DNA of 51,344 nt from UBA4717 sp002404395 (GCA_937902275.1 CALFNW010000104.1:1-51344), one strand, 5' to 3'; positions 32,329 through 41,701 are shown, counted from the first letter of the stretch. Translations and numbers: made by a program. The notes: generated by a model not told the origin, from the letters alone.

Positions 32329-34821
32329 GTGTATACACTCGGAATACGCGAACTGACCGAAAAGCTGGTACCGTATGGGGATATTGATAACCGGCGCGGC
32401 GCGTTCAGGGTTATAGAAAGCCTCCGACTTCATAAAAAGCTGCAAAAGGAAGGCGGTGCAGTATACGCACCGGAGGTGAATTTAAAAAAAGACTTTGAGA
32501 TCGCGGGAATGAAGATCTCGCTTGTCGGACGTGCAGACGGCGTTATTCAGGAAGAAGCGCTGTATTTTATAGATGAGATAAAGTGTATCAATCTGCCGAT
32601 CTCTCAGATCGAAGAAAATTTTTGCCCGACACATACCGCACAGGTGATGTGTTATGCGTATATATATGCTTGCGATCACGGACTTGACCGGATCGGAACG
32701 CAGCTTACCTATTGCGATATCGTGAACGAGGACACAGTAAGATTCCGAGCCGAGCACGAGACCGAAGCGCTCGGAGCATTTGTGGACGGTCTGCTTCAGG
32801 AATTTGTCGTTTTGGAGTCTGAAAAACTCTCACTTCGGAGGTCTTTTTCTCAAAGTGCCAAAAGACTTTCATTTCCGTACGGAGAATACCGAGCGGGTCA
32901 GCGTGAGTTTGTGGAGTATGCCTTTGAGGCTATGTGCACTTCAAAAAAGCTGTTTGCCGAGGCGCCGACCGGCATAGGCAAGACAATGGCGGTGCTTTTT
33001 CCGGCAATCAAGGCGCTCGGCAACGGCTTCGGGGAAAAGATCTTTTATTTTACTTCAAAAACCACGATAGCGGAGGCGGCGGAGGCGGCATATCGTTTAA
33101 TGTGCCGAAACGGTCTGAAAGCCTTATGTATAACTGTCAGTGCGAAGGAACGTATATGTAAAAATGCACCGAACTGTTGCGACCCGGACAGTTGCCCGAA
33201 GGCGCGGGGGCATTTCGAGCGCGTCAGGGAGGCGGTGCTTAATGCCGTCCGGACCGAAAACAGCGGGTCGGGGGCGGTATGCTTTACCTCCGACACGATA
33301 AAAAAGTACGCTGAGCAATTCAATGTCTGTCCGTACGAGCTTTCGCTTGATATTTCAGAATACTGCGAGCTTGTGATTTGTGATTACAACTATCTGTTCG
33401 ATCCTAAGGTGTACTTCAGACGGTATTTTTCGGGACGCGGCGATTATATATTTCTTGTCGACGAGGCGCATAATCTTGCCGACCGCGCGAGGGATATGTA
33501 CACCTGCGAGCTTTCGACCGCTGAGTTTGAATCTGCGCTTATGCGGATCTCTCCCGAGGATAAATATATTTTTCCGAAGCTTTACGAGGTGCTGTCTTAT
33601 ATGAAGACCGCCGATCGGCTTGTGGAGATAGAAGAACGCAGACTCGGAAAGGTCGGGACCTTTCTGACGCCGAAGCCGCTCGGAATACTGAACCGTCGTC
33701 TTAAGGAGCTTACGGCGGCACTTGAAGCATATTTTCGCTTTGTGGGCTATGAGCGCACGGAGCTTGACGATCTGTACTGTAAGCTGAAGGATTATCTGAA
33801 AATATCCGAATTTTTCGATGAAAGGTTTTTGAGCCGTATAACCTATAAAAACGGCGAGCTTTCGTTCGGCGAGCTTTGTATTGACCCGTCGGGGGTAATT
33901 TCCCATTGCCTTTCCAAAGGACGCTCGGCGGTGCTGTTTTCGGCAACGCTTTCGCCGTCGGATTATTTTGTCGATCTGCTCGGAGGCGGGGAAAACGATC
34001 TTACGCTTGTACTTGATTCGCCGTTCCCGCGTGAAAATCTCTGCGTATGCACCGTCGGAAAGTTCAGCACGCGTTTTGAGGACCGCACGGTGACCGTGAA
34101 CGCGGTTGCCGATATGCTTGCCGAGCTGGTCGGAGGAAAAAGCGGAAATTACATTGCGTTTTTCCCGTCGTACAAATACATGATGCAGGTGTATGAAATC
34201 TTTGACAAAAAGTACAAGTCGGTCAGAACGATAGTTCAGCAAAGCGGAATGTCCGAAAAAGAGCGGAAGGCTTTTTTGAAAAGCTTTGAGAGCGCTGATG
34301 CGCCCCTGCCCGAAAAACCGAAAAGCAAGCTCGACGCACTGACGGGCTTGGGACTTGTCAGAGGCAGCGCTCTTTTCGGTAAGGGAGACGATGCAGAGAC
34401 TGACGAGAGCACGAATGAAAAAAGTCTGCTTGCCTTCGGAGTGCTCGGCGGAGCGTTTGCCGAGGGAGTGGATTATCTCGGCGACAGGCTGATCGGCTGT
34501 GCGATAGTGGGCGTAGGGCTTCCCGGGCTTAATGACTTTTCAAACATTATCAGAGACTATTACGACAGACGCGCGGACGACGATATGCCGCGCGGATATG
34601 ATTACGCATACCGTATTCCCGGGATGATAAAGGTGTTGCAGGCGGCGGGCAGAGTCATACGAAGCGAGAATGACAGGGGAGTTGTACTGCTGATCGACGA
34701 CCGCTATTCGACGCGTGAATACAGTCGTTTTTATCCGGAGCATTGGAAACCGCTCAGGCGGGTCGGCAACAAGCGTGCGCTCGGTGAATTGCTCAGACGA
34801 TTCTGGAATAATGAGCTGTGA
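32329..34821 (+). CDS. DinG/XPD-type DNA helicase with N-terminal PD-(D/E)XK nuclease-like domain
   Basis: About 830 aa. N-terminal nuclease-like region (residues about 60-140) has GRADGVI and FIDEIKCI, the D...E-x-K pattern of PD-(D/E)XK folds, as in clostridial DinG relatives. The helicase has Walker A EAPTGIGKTMAV (near 206), four Cys around ICKNAPNCCDPDSC (near 285) that suit a 4Fe-4S cluster, LVDEAHNLADRAR (DEAH box) and QAAGRVIRSENDRG (motif VI, near 770). The start is unclear: GAGGAGG at 32299-32305 is 8 nt before an in-frame ACG (32314) but 23 nt before the first standard codon, GTG 32329, used here. Confidence 0.88.
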   Translation: MYTLGIRELTEKLVPYGDIDNRRGAFRVIESLRLHKKLQKEGGAVYAPEVNLKKDFEIAGMKISLVGRADGVIQEEALYFIDEIKCINLPISQIEENFCPTHTAQVMCYAYIYACDHGLDRIGTQLTYCDIVNEDTVRFRAEHETEALGAFVDGLLQEFVVLESEKLSLRRSFSQSAKRLSFPYGEYRAGQREFVEYAFEAMCTSKKLFAEAPTGIGKTMAVLFPAIKALGNGFGEKIFYFTSKTTIAEAAEAAYRLMCRNGLKALCITVSAKERICKNAPNCCDPDSCPKARGHFERVREAVLNAVRTENSGSGAVCFTSDTIKKYAEQFNVCPYELSLDISEYCELVICDYNYLFDPKVYFRRYFSGRGDYIFLVDEAHNLADRARDMYTCELSTAEFESALMRISPEDKYIFPKLYEVLSYMKTADRLVEIEERRLGKVGTFLTPKPLGILNRRLKELTAALEAYFRFVGYERTELDDLYCKLKDYLKISEFFDERFLSRITYKNGELSFGELCIDPSGVISHCLSKGRSAVLFSATLSPSDYFVDLLGGGENDLTLVLDSPFPRENLCVCTVGKFSTRFEDRTVTVNAVADMLAELVGGKSGNYIAFFPSYKYMMQVYEIFDKKYKSVRTIVQQSGMSEKERKAFLKSFESADAPLPEKPKSKLDALTGLGLVRGSALFGKGDDAETDESTNEKSLLAFGVLGGAFAEGVDYLGDRLIGCAIVGVGLPGLNDFSNIIRDYYDRRADDDMPRGYDYAYRIPGMIKVLQAAGRVIRSENDRGVVLLIDDRYSTREYSRFYPEHWKPLRRVGNKRALGELLRRFWNNEL

Positions 34822-34828
34822 AAAAACG

Positions 34829-34864
34829 AGCCGACGGAAGCTTATCCGCCGACTCGGCTTTTGA
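34829..34864. terminator. Terminator between helicase and MATE genes
   Basis: AGCCGA and TCGGCT arms with inner CGGA/TCCG pairing around AGCTTA, followed by TTTTG on the plus strand and by T residues on the minus strand. Confidence 0.65.
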
Positions 34865-34880
34865 CGACAATTATCAAATA

Positions 34881-36215
34881 TTAAAGGTATCCGTATTTTT
34901 TACGCTTTGCGATTATAAACGCTGCCGACACGACGAAAGCGAATACTTCAGCGGCGGCAATCGACCACCACACGCCTTCGAGGTCGAACAGAATCGGGAG
35001 CACTATGACCGACAAAGTCTGGAACAGCAGGGTTCTGATAAATGAGATTGCCGCCGACACACCGCCGTTGTTGAGCGCGGTGAAGTATGCCGAGGAGAGG
35101 ATGTTGAAGCCTGCCGGTAAAAATGCAAAGGATATTATCATGAACCCGTGGTTAGTCATTTCATATGCTACTTCATTATAGCCGACAAATATCGACGCCA
35201 GCGGCGCGGCAAGCGCTCTTGAAAGCGCGAACATTACCATGCCGGAAACTGCCATAAAGCAAAGACCCTTCAGAAGCAGATTCTTAAGCTCTTTTTTGTT
35301 TCCGCTTCCGTAGTGGTAGCTGACTATAGGTGACATTCCGATCGAGTATCCGATAAATATTGCCAAAAAGATGAATTGGACGTACATCAGAACTCCGTAA
35401 GCGGCAACTCCGACCTTACCCGCTATCCGCATCAGTTGAAAGTTGTACAGCGCACCGACGATAGAAGAAGATATACTGCTCATCAGCTCGGAAGAGCCGT
35501 TTATACAAGCTCGGATCATCGGAGACGCTTCGATTTTGGTGCGGACCGGCTTGATTGCACAGGTCTTTGAGCGCATGAAAAATATGAGCGGTATTATGCC
35601 GCCGACAGACTGACTGAGTCCCGTGGCGATTGCCGCACCTGCCACGCCCCACTTGAATACAGCGACAAATAATGCGTCAAGCACCATATTCGTGACACCT
35701 GCCGCTACGGTGAATACCAAGCCGAGCTTTGGGCGCTCGGCGGTTACAAGGAAGCTTTGGAATACGTTCTGAAGCATAAATGCAACATTGAAGCCGAGGA
35801 TCCATCTGCCGTAGATCACGCAGTCGGATATCATCTCTTCGCTTGCGCCGAGAAAATACGATATAGGTCTTAAAAATACTATTCCGATAACCGATAATGC
35901 CGCTCCGGTTATCGCCGTAAGCATAAGCACCATAGAAAAGTATCTGTTTGCATTCTCCTTATCGCCTTCACCGAGCGTTTTTGCGACAAGCGCGCTTCCT
36001 CCCGTGCCGAACAGGAATCCCACGCCGCCGAGGATCATTAAAAACGGCATTATCAGATTGATAGACGCAAATGCAGTGTCGCCGGCAAAATTTGACACGA
36101 AAAGACCGTCCACCACTCCGTATATGGAGGTGAACACCATCATGCATATGGAGGGAAATACAAATCTGAGCAGCTTCCCGAAAGTGAAATGCTCCGAAAG
36201 TTGGATATTTGCCAT
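34881..36215 (-). CDS. MATE family multidrug/cation antiporter
   Basis: 444 aa with about 12 hydrophobic helices in two repeats. The N-terminal FGKLLRFVFPSICMMVFTSIYGVVDGLFVSNF is characteristic, as are SALVAKTLGEGDKENANRYF (near residue 75) and IGMSPIVSYHYGSGNKKEL (near 275), the equivalent motif in the second half. MATE proteins export cationic drugs or metabolites in exchange for Na+ or H+; the substrate cannot be inferred. ATG 36215 is preceded by AAAGGAG at 8 nt. It has a perfect consensus promoter and no adjacent regulator. Confidence 0.95.
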   Translation of the reverse strand: MANIQLSEHFTFGKLLRFVFPSICMMVFTSIYGVVDGLFVSNFAGDTAFASINLIMPFLMILGGVGFLFGTGGSALVAKTLGEGDKENANRYFSMVLMLTAITGAALSVIGIVFLRPISYFLGASEEMISDCVIYGRWILGFNVAFMLQNVFQSFLVTAERPKLGLVFTVAAGVTNMVLDALFVAVFKWGVAGAAIATGLSQSVGGIIPLIFFMRSKTCAIKPVRTKIEASPMIRACINGSSELMSSISSSIVGALYNFQLMRIAGKVGVAAYGVLMYVQFIFLAIFIGYSIGMSPIVSYHYGSGNKKELKNLLLKGLCFMAVSGMVMFALSRALAAPLASIFVGYNEVAYEMTNHGFMIISFAFLPAGFNILSSAYFTALNNGGVSAAISFIRTLLFQTLSVIVLPILFDLEGVWWSIAAAEVFAFVVSAAFIIAKRKKYGYL

Positions 36216-36254
36216 GCTTTTTGCTCCTTTCAAAAAAATACGTGAGACCCGACT

Positions 36255-36283
36255 ATTATAGCTCAATAAAAATATAATGTCAA
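36255..36283 (-). promoter_or_regulatory. Perfect-consensus sigma-A promoter for the MATE gene
   Basis: Minus strand TTGACA (36283-36278), 17-bp spacer, TATAAT (36260-36255), about 40 nt before the ATG. Confidence 0.9.
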
Positions 36284-36311
36284 GTAAAATCAAGGTTTTT
36301 TCGGCGTTATG

Positions 36312-36340
36312 TTGAAAAAGGAGCAAAATGATGATATAAT
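36312..36340 (+). promoter_or_regulatory. Sigma-A promoter for the large surface protein
   Basis: TTGAAA (36312-36317), 17-bp spacer, TATAAT (36335-36340), divergent from the MATE promoter. It leaves a leader of about 100 nt that contains the hairpin at 36419-36433. Confidence 0.85.
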
Positions 36341-36418
36341 ATGGATATATTGCGAAAATACATAAATGCGTTTATCGTTTGTCTGAGATCAGACAGAACG
36401 TATCTTTCAAAAATGTGA

Positions 36419-36433
36419 GTCGGCTACGCCGAT
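36419..36433 (+). repeat. Hairpin element before the large surface protein
   Basis: GTCGGC-TAC-GCCGAT (outer pair G-T wobble), preceded by AAATGTGA and followed by ATGGAATTGTT; the stem ends 11 nt before the ATG at 36445. Confidence 0.75.
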
Positions 36434-36444
36434 ATGGAATTGTT

Positions 36445-39375
36445 ATGGGCACTTTAAAAAAAGTGTTGGCGGCAATTGCTTTGGTATTGCTTTGCACCGC
36501 GTCGGCGCTTTCGGTTTCAGCCGACGAATATATGATAATAGACGATTTCGGCGAGAATGATTCCGGAATTTCATGGACTGCGGCGGATGCCGATTGCAGA
36601 ATAGATAAGGTGCGCTCAGGAAACGAAGCATACCTTGAGCTTTCCGCTTTTTCGGTGCAGTCGGACCGTATTATCACCGCCGTCGGTACATTTGAAGAAG
36701 CGCGCGATCTTTCGGCTTACCGAGCGATCAAAATGAGGATAAAGGTAGTTCCGCTGCCCGATGGCGAGAGTAGGATCTGTTATGCGCGGATCACGCTGTA
36801 TGACTCCGAACTTGCTTCGATCGAAAGCATAACCAGCGTGCGTGCGGGCGAATGGTCGGAGATCACGCTTGACATATCGGATTTTGGCGGAAAGGATTCG
36901 ATTTGTGCGGTTGAAGTCGGAGTGATCCCCGATCGCGTATCTACCGGTATCTGGGACGGCGGTTTCTGCATTGATGATATATCGGCGCACGGAAGCGCGG
37001 ACGCGGGCAAGGCCGAGCGGTTTATGTTTGAAGATTTTGAATGTGACGGAGCGACGGTAAGCTTTGATGAGAATATGACCTCGTTTTCGGTCACACCCGA
37101 CGGTGCGCACACTTCGGCGGTATTTATGTTCACGCCCGAGGCGTATATTCCGCCGTTCTCAAACGCGCTCAGATTCAGACTTGAAAATCGTACCGATTCG
37201 GAATTCGTAAAGGTGTTTTTGACTTATTCGGACGGCGGTCTGCGCGAGACCGGCTTTGAGACAACGCCGAGATCAGAAGCGAAAATTTATTATCTGAATG
37301 ATGAAAACGCCGCACGGATCGTAGGTATAACGCTTGAATTTGAAAACACCCCCGGAAGCTATATCATCCATTCCATAACCTCCGCGTCGGTCTATGATAA
37401 AAATTCCGGTACGGTCTACGGCAAGATCGAGACCTGCCGTTATGATGAAGAAAGCGGTATGATCACCGTGAGCGGGACGGTTCCGCGAGAATATGTTTCG
37501 GAAAATGCCGACAGCGAGCTTTTGCTTTATGCTCTTGAACTTAACGAGAATACCGACAAATATGTGTTTGACCGTGAAAATGCATTGGCTATCCACGGAA
37601 TGTCAACAAAATTCAGGTTCGTTCTCAACGTGGGCGAACATAATCCCGAGGAAATATACAAAAAATATGTCGTAGTTACCGATGACACGGTGCCTAAGCT
37701 TATCGACACTCCGAGCTATGTCAGCTTCGGCGAAGCCGAAACCGGAGCGACCGAACGCTTTGCTGTGGGTATCATTGCCGACTCGGACGCTGCAGTGGGC
37801 ACCGAATTTGCCAAAGCGACAGTGATAGACGTAGCGCTTGATCGTCTCCTGAGTGCGGAAAGAAGCGGGTATATTCACGAAAATATCGGCGGATATTATT
37901 ATTTTGACCGCGAGTACACCGATGAATTGGACAGACGCATATCGGCATTGTCGGATGCCGGTGTAGGTATTACGCTCAGGCTCGAAGTGTCGGGCGAAGC
38001 GATTCCCGAGCTGTTGTATTCGGGCGCGGGAAACCGTTTTTCAAAAGGATATTTTTTGAACATTCATAATGAACAGGGATACGATCTGCTGCGTGCGTCG
38101 GTCGGATTTTTGAGCTCGCGATATAAGGCGGGAAGTCGCGGCGGCAAGATCGACGGCTATATAGTAGGCAATGCGGTCAATGCTGTGCCGCCGCAAAACG
38201 GTGCGCCGCTGATGTCTGTTACCGAGCACGCCGAATCGTATTCGGATATACTGAGGCTGGTATCGACTTCATCAAAGGCGGTAGGATATCCGGTGCGCGT
38301 ATATGCGTCTCTCGGGGATGTGTATGAGTACGAACTGCTTGCGCAGAATGAAAACATTTATGATACTCTGTTGTATATGGAGGCGCTTAAGGAATACATT
38401 TGCGACGAGGGCGAGTTTGATTACGGGATCTGCATTGAAGAACTTGAAAGTTTGTGGAGATACGGAAACGAAGCTTCGCACCCGGAGGAGGAAGCCTTTT
38501 TTGCGCCCGCACAGTCGGCAAGCACAAGTCGGAGCGTGATAATTATTGACAGAGTAAGTAAGCGTGCGCTTGAATCCGAACCGGAAACGGCAAACCGCGC
38601 GTCGAGGGCGGAAAAAAACGGTTTTTCCGGCAGATATATATATCGTCTTGAGACCGAAACGCTGTCAGAGCTTGTCTGGATGCTTAAAAATCTTTCGGTC
38701 GGAACTGCGACCGAAAGGACCGTCAAGCCGACGCTCGGCGGGCTTGATTCCGATTACGTCGGCACGTACCTGTATTACGGTTTCGGTTCGTATGAGGGTA
38801 TCGGGAATTGGTGCGCTTCGTACAATGCAAAAGAGGTAAACGTAAAAAATGCCGAGCTTTTCGGCCAGCTTGAACGTTCAAACGACAACTACGCCGAGCC
38901 TATGGGGATCGGTTGCAGCTTCGGCTATCCGAACGATTTTTCATTGACTCCGTATTTATCGCTTGATCTGCTTGTTGATAAGGGCGATTCGACCGGCGAG
39001 ACTGCCGATATAGTTGTAAGGTTTATCGGAGACGGAGCGGTGTTCGACAGTACCGCCGAGCTTGTATACGGGGAAAAGCAAACGCTGTATATTGACTTTT
39101 CGGGTGTTGAAGCTCACGGCGGCTTTACTTCGGTTCAGATCCTGCTTTATGACAGTCTTGCTTCGGACGCTCAGATATATGCGGATAATATATGCGGATA
39201 TTCCGCCAAATATGACGATTCGGAATTGGCGGAAAAGATCTCGCTGCTCAGGCTCGGCGGAGATGTTGCGCAAAGCAACGACATGACGGTAATTTTAATA
39301 TTCATTTCTTTGCTCGCGGTGTTGATTACAGTAACGATAATGGTAGTTTTGTTCGGAAAAAAGCGAAATGAGTAA
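36445..39375 (+). CDS. Large secreted, C-terminally membrane-anchored protein (possible glycan-active)
   Basis: 976 aa. An N-terminal signal peptide (TLKKVLAAIALVLLCTASA) ends near residue 26, and a C-terminal transmembrane helix (about 947-970) is followed by a basic tail KKRNE, so the bulk is displayed outside the cell. Residues about 28-190 and 840-930 look like beta-sandwich, carbohydrate-binding-like modules (FCIDDISAHG; VDKGDSTGETADIVVRFIGD). The middle (about 430-800) reads like a TIM-barrel, with GYYYFDREYTDELDRRISAL and VGITLRLEVSG, similar in feel to DUF5722-type glycoside-hydrolase-like proteins. No LPXTG- or NPQTN-type motif precedes the helix. Catalytic residues cannot be assigned. 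Confidence 0.7.
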   Translation: MGTLKKVLAAIALVLLCTASALSVSADEYMIIDDFGENDSGISWTAADADCRIDKVRSGNEAYLELSAFSVQSDRIITAVGTFEEARDLSAYRAIKMRIKVVPLPDGESRICYARITLYDSELASIESITSVRAGEWSEITLDISDFGGKDSICAVEVGVIPDRVSTGIWDGGFCIDDISAHGSADAGKAERFMFEDFECDGATVSFDENMTSFSVTPDGAHTSAVFMFTPEAYIPPFSNALRFRLENRTDSEFVKVFLTYSDGGLRETGFETTPRSEAKIYYLNDENAARIVGITLEFENTPGSYIIHSITSASVYDKNSGTVYGKIETCRYDEESGMITVSGTVPREYVSENADSELLLYALELNENTDKYVFDRENALAIHGMSTKFRFVLNVGEHNPEEIYKKYVVVTDDTVPKLIDTPSYVSFGEAETGATERFAVGIIADSDAAVGTEFAKATVIDVALDRLLSAERSGYIHENIGGYYYFDREYTDELDRRISALSDAGVGITLRLEVSGEAIPELLYSGAGNRFSKGYFLNIHNEQGYDLLRASVGFLSSRYKAGSRGGKIDGYIVGNAVNAVPPQNGAPLMSVTEHAESYSDILRLVSTSSKAVGYPVRVYASLGDVYEYELLAQNENIYDTLLYMEALKEYICDEGEFDYGICIEELESLWRYGNEASHPEEEAFFAPAQSASTSRSVIIIDRVSKRALESEPETANRASRAEKNGFSGRYIYRLETETLSELVWMLKNLSVGTATERTVKPTLGGLDSDYVGTYLYYGFGSYEGIGNWCASYNAKEVNVKNAELFGQLERSNDNYAEPMGIGCSFGYPNDFSLTPYLSLDLLVDKGDSTGETADIVVRFIGDGAVFDSTAELVYGEKQTLYIDFSGVEAHGGFTSVQILLYDSLASDAQIYADNICGYSAKYDDSELAEKISLLRLGGDVAQSNDMTVILIFISLLAVLITVTIMVVLFGKKRNE

Positions 39376-39380
39376 GAAAC

Positions 39381-39430
39381 GGATCAGTACGTGTTCGTAA
39401 GCAAGCCGCAGATCGCGGCTTGAGTGATCC
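39381..39430 (+). other. Nested hairpin before the ribokinase-family gene
   Basis: Inner perfect stem CAAGCCGC-AGATC-GCGGCTTG (39402-39422) inside an outer GGATCA/TGATCC pairing (39381-39386 with 39425-39430). No T tract follows, so it is not a clear terminator. It ends 27 nt before the ATG. Confidence 0.5.
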
Positions 39431-39457
39431 ATAAAAATCTGTTCGGGAGGAAGGACT

Positions 39458-40393
39458 ATGAAAAAAAGAATACTTGTTATCAGCAGCGCAAATATGGATA
39501 TGGCAATGACGGTCAGACGGCTTCCGTCTGCCGGAGAAACGCTGATCGACGGCGGCAGCTATGCATTCCTGCCCGGCGGCAAGGGAGCCAATTCGGCAAT
39601 CGCTTTTTCAAGACTCGGCGGTGATTGCGTTTTTTGCACAAAGCTCGGACGTGATGCGCACGGCGACACATTGCTTGACTTTTACAACAAAAATTCGCTT
39701 GATACCAGATTTGTTTCACGCAGTCAAAAATACCCGACCGGGCTTGCGGTGATCATGGTCGAATCAAGCGGAATGAATCGGATCGTTGTATATCCGGGCG
39801 CTAACCGTGCAATCGGAAAAAATGAGGTCGATGAAGCGTTCCTCTGCTATCCCGATGCGGTATATCTGAATTTTGAAATACCATATGATACCGTACTTAC
39901 TGCCTGCGAATACGCCGTTCTTCAGAATATCCCGATATTTATTGACGCGGGACCTGCGAGCGACGCGATCCCGCTTGAAAAACTGCCCGAGATCGAGGTG
40001 TTTTCACCGAATGAGAGCGAGACTTACAGATTTACCGGTATTATGCCGGATAATTTAGGTAATTGCCTGAGGGCGGCGTCTGCGCTTTACGAACGAATGA
40101 AAGTAAAGTACATCGTTATTAAACTCGGCGGTCGCGGTTGTTTTGTTTATGACGGTACATACCAGAATCTTTGTGCGCCGTATGAGACAAGCGTAATTGA
40201 TACCACGGCGGCGGGAGATGCGTTTACGGCGGCGTTGACACTTGAATATATGCGCGGCGCCGACATACTTGCGGCTTGCAGATATGCGAATGCCGTCGGG
40301 GCGATGGTTGTATCAAAAAAAGGAGCTTCGTCATCTGTTCCGACAGAGGAAGAAGTTGAAAAATTCATAAAGGAATACGGAAAAAATGACTGA
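39458..40393 (+). CDS. rbsK: Ribokinase-like PfkB-family carbohydrate kinase
   Basis: 311 aa. PfkB signature 1 is FLPGGKGANSAIAFSRLGG near residue 34, and signature 2 is VIDTTAAGDAFTAALTLEYM near 245 with the catalytic Asp in AAGDAF. A substrate-lid motif and KLGGRGCFVYDG near 222 are also typical. Best fit is ribokinase, phosphorylating ribose at O5; other sugars or nucleosides are possible because no ribose transporter or isomerase is adjacent. GGGAGGAAGG precedes the ATG. Its end overlaps ruvX by 8 nt, so they are probably cotranscribed. Confidence 0.88.
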   Translation: MKKRILVISSANMDMAMTVRRLPSAGETLIDGGSYAFLPGGKGANSAIAFSRLGGDCVFCTKLGRDAHGDTLLDFYNKNSLDTRFVSRSQKYPTGLAVIMVESSGMNRIVVYPGANRAIGKNEVDEAFLCYPDAVYLNFEIPYDTVLTACEYAVLQNIPIFIDAGPASDAIPLEKLPEIEVFSPNESETYRFTGIMPDNLGNCLRAASALYERMKVKYIVIKLGGRGCFVYDGTYQNLCAPYETSVIDTTAAGDAFTAALTLEYMRGADILAACRYANAVGAMVVSKKGASSSVPTEEEVEKFIKEYGKND

Positions 40394-40838
40394 AAAAAAA
40401 GCAAAGATTCTCGGCGTGGACTTCGGAGATGCCAGGACCGGACTTGCCGTCAGCGATGATCTGGGACTGCTTGCCACTCCCGCAGGGACCGTGTACAGCA
40501 CGTATATCGTCGAAACTGCAAAAAAGGTTGCGGAAAAAGCGGTCGAGCTCGGCGCCGCAAAGATCGTTATAGGTATGCCGATAAATATGAACGGTACAGA
40601 GGGACCTATGGCGGAGCACGTCAGAGAATTTGCCAAACTTGTGGAGGATCAGCTCGGCGTCGGAGCAAGCATTGAATTTTTTGATGAACGTTGCAGTACG
40701 ATGGCGGCGCATCAGATCTTGAATTTTACCGATACAAAAGGAAAACGCCGAAAGAACGTGGTGGACACGCTTTCGGCGCAGATAATACTTCAGAATTATC
40801 TTGACTCACATCGGAGCGCTCAGGCGCCGGCAACATGA
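40386..40838 (+). CDS. ruvX: RuvX/YqgF-family Holliday junction resolvase-like nuclease
   Basis: 150 aa. RNase H-like fold: ILGVDFGDARTGLAVSD at the N-terminus with the first catalytic Asp, IVIGMPINMNGTEGPMAEHV near 60, and FFDERCSTMAAHQIL near 98 with the second acidic pair, then VVDTLSAQIILQNYLD. YqgF proteins process 16S rRNA precursors in E. coli and are annotated as putative Holliday junction resolvases. It overlaps the ribokinase-type gene upstream by 8 nt and the convergent SGNH gene by 19 nt. Confidence 0.95.
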   Translation: MTEKKAKILGVDFGDARTGLAVSDDLGLLATPAGTVYSTYIVETAKKVAEKAVELGAAKIVIGMPINMNGTEGPMAEHVREFAKLVEDQLGVGASIEFFDERCSTMAAHQILNFTDTKGKRRKNVVDTLSAQIILQNYLDSHRSAQAPAT

Positions 40839-41671
40839 GTCTTGTAGTATTCAAGCTGTTCGCTGTATGCATCTACGGTCAGATGAGCACCGTCGGTGGA
40901 TTTTGACGGGTCAAGCGAGCCGTCGTCAAGCGTGAACATATGACTGCAGTCAAGATAGAATATCCGATTGTTTTCGGCGGTGCGGATAAGCGCGTTATTA
41001 AAAGACTCGACCGAGTTGTTTGAAAGTCCGAAAGGATTCATTACCGCAGAGTTTTCAAACTCGGTGGTCACCGGCATTATAAGTTGAATATATATGGGTT
41101 TGCTACCGACAATGTTTTTGATCTCTTTGATCGTGCTGTCGTATTTCTTTTCAAACGCCTGCACTCCCCAACCGAGTTCATTGATGCCGGTTGAGATATA
41201 CAAAGCGTCGAAGTCGGTATTTTGTCTGAGGGCTTCAAGTATGGTAACATAATCGTCTCCCTGCTTGACAAAAGCTTTTGAATCAAGCGTGGCGATCGAA
41301 AGCCCCACGCCGCAATAGTTGACAGGTTCGATCCCTGTATAGCGGATCAGTCCGAGCATACGTGAGTCGCCGATGAACACACAGCGTTTGAAATATGAAT
41401 CGCCGACATTTCGGCTTTCGGGCACAGGCAGACTGAAATCATAGTCGGCGATGACCTTTTCAAAGGTTATCGCTACCGGCGCGGTGCTTTCGTCGACTTT
41501 GGTGAGCGCCACAGGCAGCATTACGTCCTCGGAAACATTGCGGACGGCGGCTGAGGTCATGACATAAAGCGGTTCCTGCACGCTGTCCGAGATATCAAAG
41601 CTCGGTATGAACAGTATAATGGCAAGCAGGGTCAGAAGAAGCAATGCCGCGAGAATAATTGTTTGTTTCAT
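40820..41671 (-). CDS. Membrane-anchored SGNH/GDSL-type hydrolase
   Basis: 283 aa. One N-terminal hydrophobic segment (residues about 4-24) anchors the protein outside the membrane. The SGNH domain has CVFIGDSRMLGL (block I, Ser near 98), YCGVGLSIATLD (block II Gly), YISTGINELGWG (block III, with Asn) and the C-terminal DGAHLTVDAY with Asp/His of block V. Relatives are esterases or acetyl-transfer modifiers of cell-surface glycans. GAAAGG precedes the ATG on the minus strand. The gene diverges from queH by about 30 nt. Confidence 0.85.
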   Translation of the reverse strand: MKQTIILAALLLLTLLAIILFIPSFDISDSVQEPLYVMTSAAVRNVSEDVMLPVALTKVDESTAPVAITFEKVIADYDFSLPVPESRNVGDSYFKRCVFIGDSRMLGLIRYTGIEPVNYCGVGLSIATLDSKAFVKQGDDYVTILEALRQNTDFDALYISTGINELGWGVQAFEKKYDSTIKEIKNIVGSKPIYIQLIMPVTTEFENSAVMNPFGLSNNSVESFNNALIRTAENNRIFYLDCSHMFTLDDGSLDPSKSTDGAHLTVDAYSEQLEYYKTHVAGA

Positions 41672-41701
41672 AATTTATGCGACCTTTCGGTGAGTGTGAG
41701 T

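Noticed and set aside
33355..34242. 295-aa minus-strand frame inside the helicase gene
   Set aside because: Basic, low-complexity translation opposite conserved helicase motifs; a frame shadow.
36445..39375. Sortase substrate signal at the C-terminus of the large surface protein
   Set aside because: There is a hydrophobic helix and a basic tail but no LPXTG- or NPQTN-like motif before it; better read as a simple membrane anchor.
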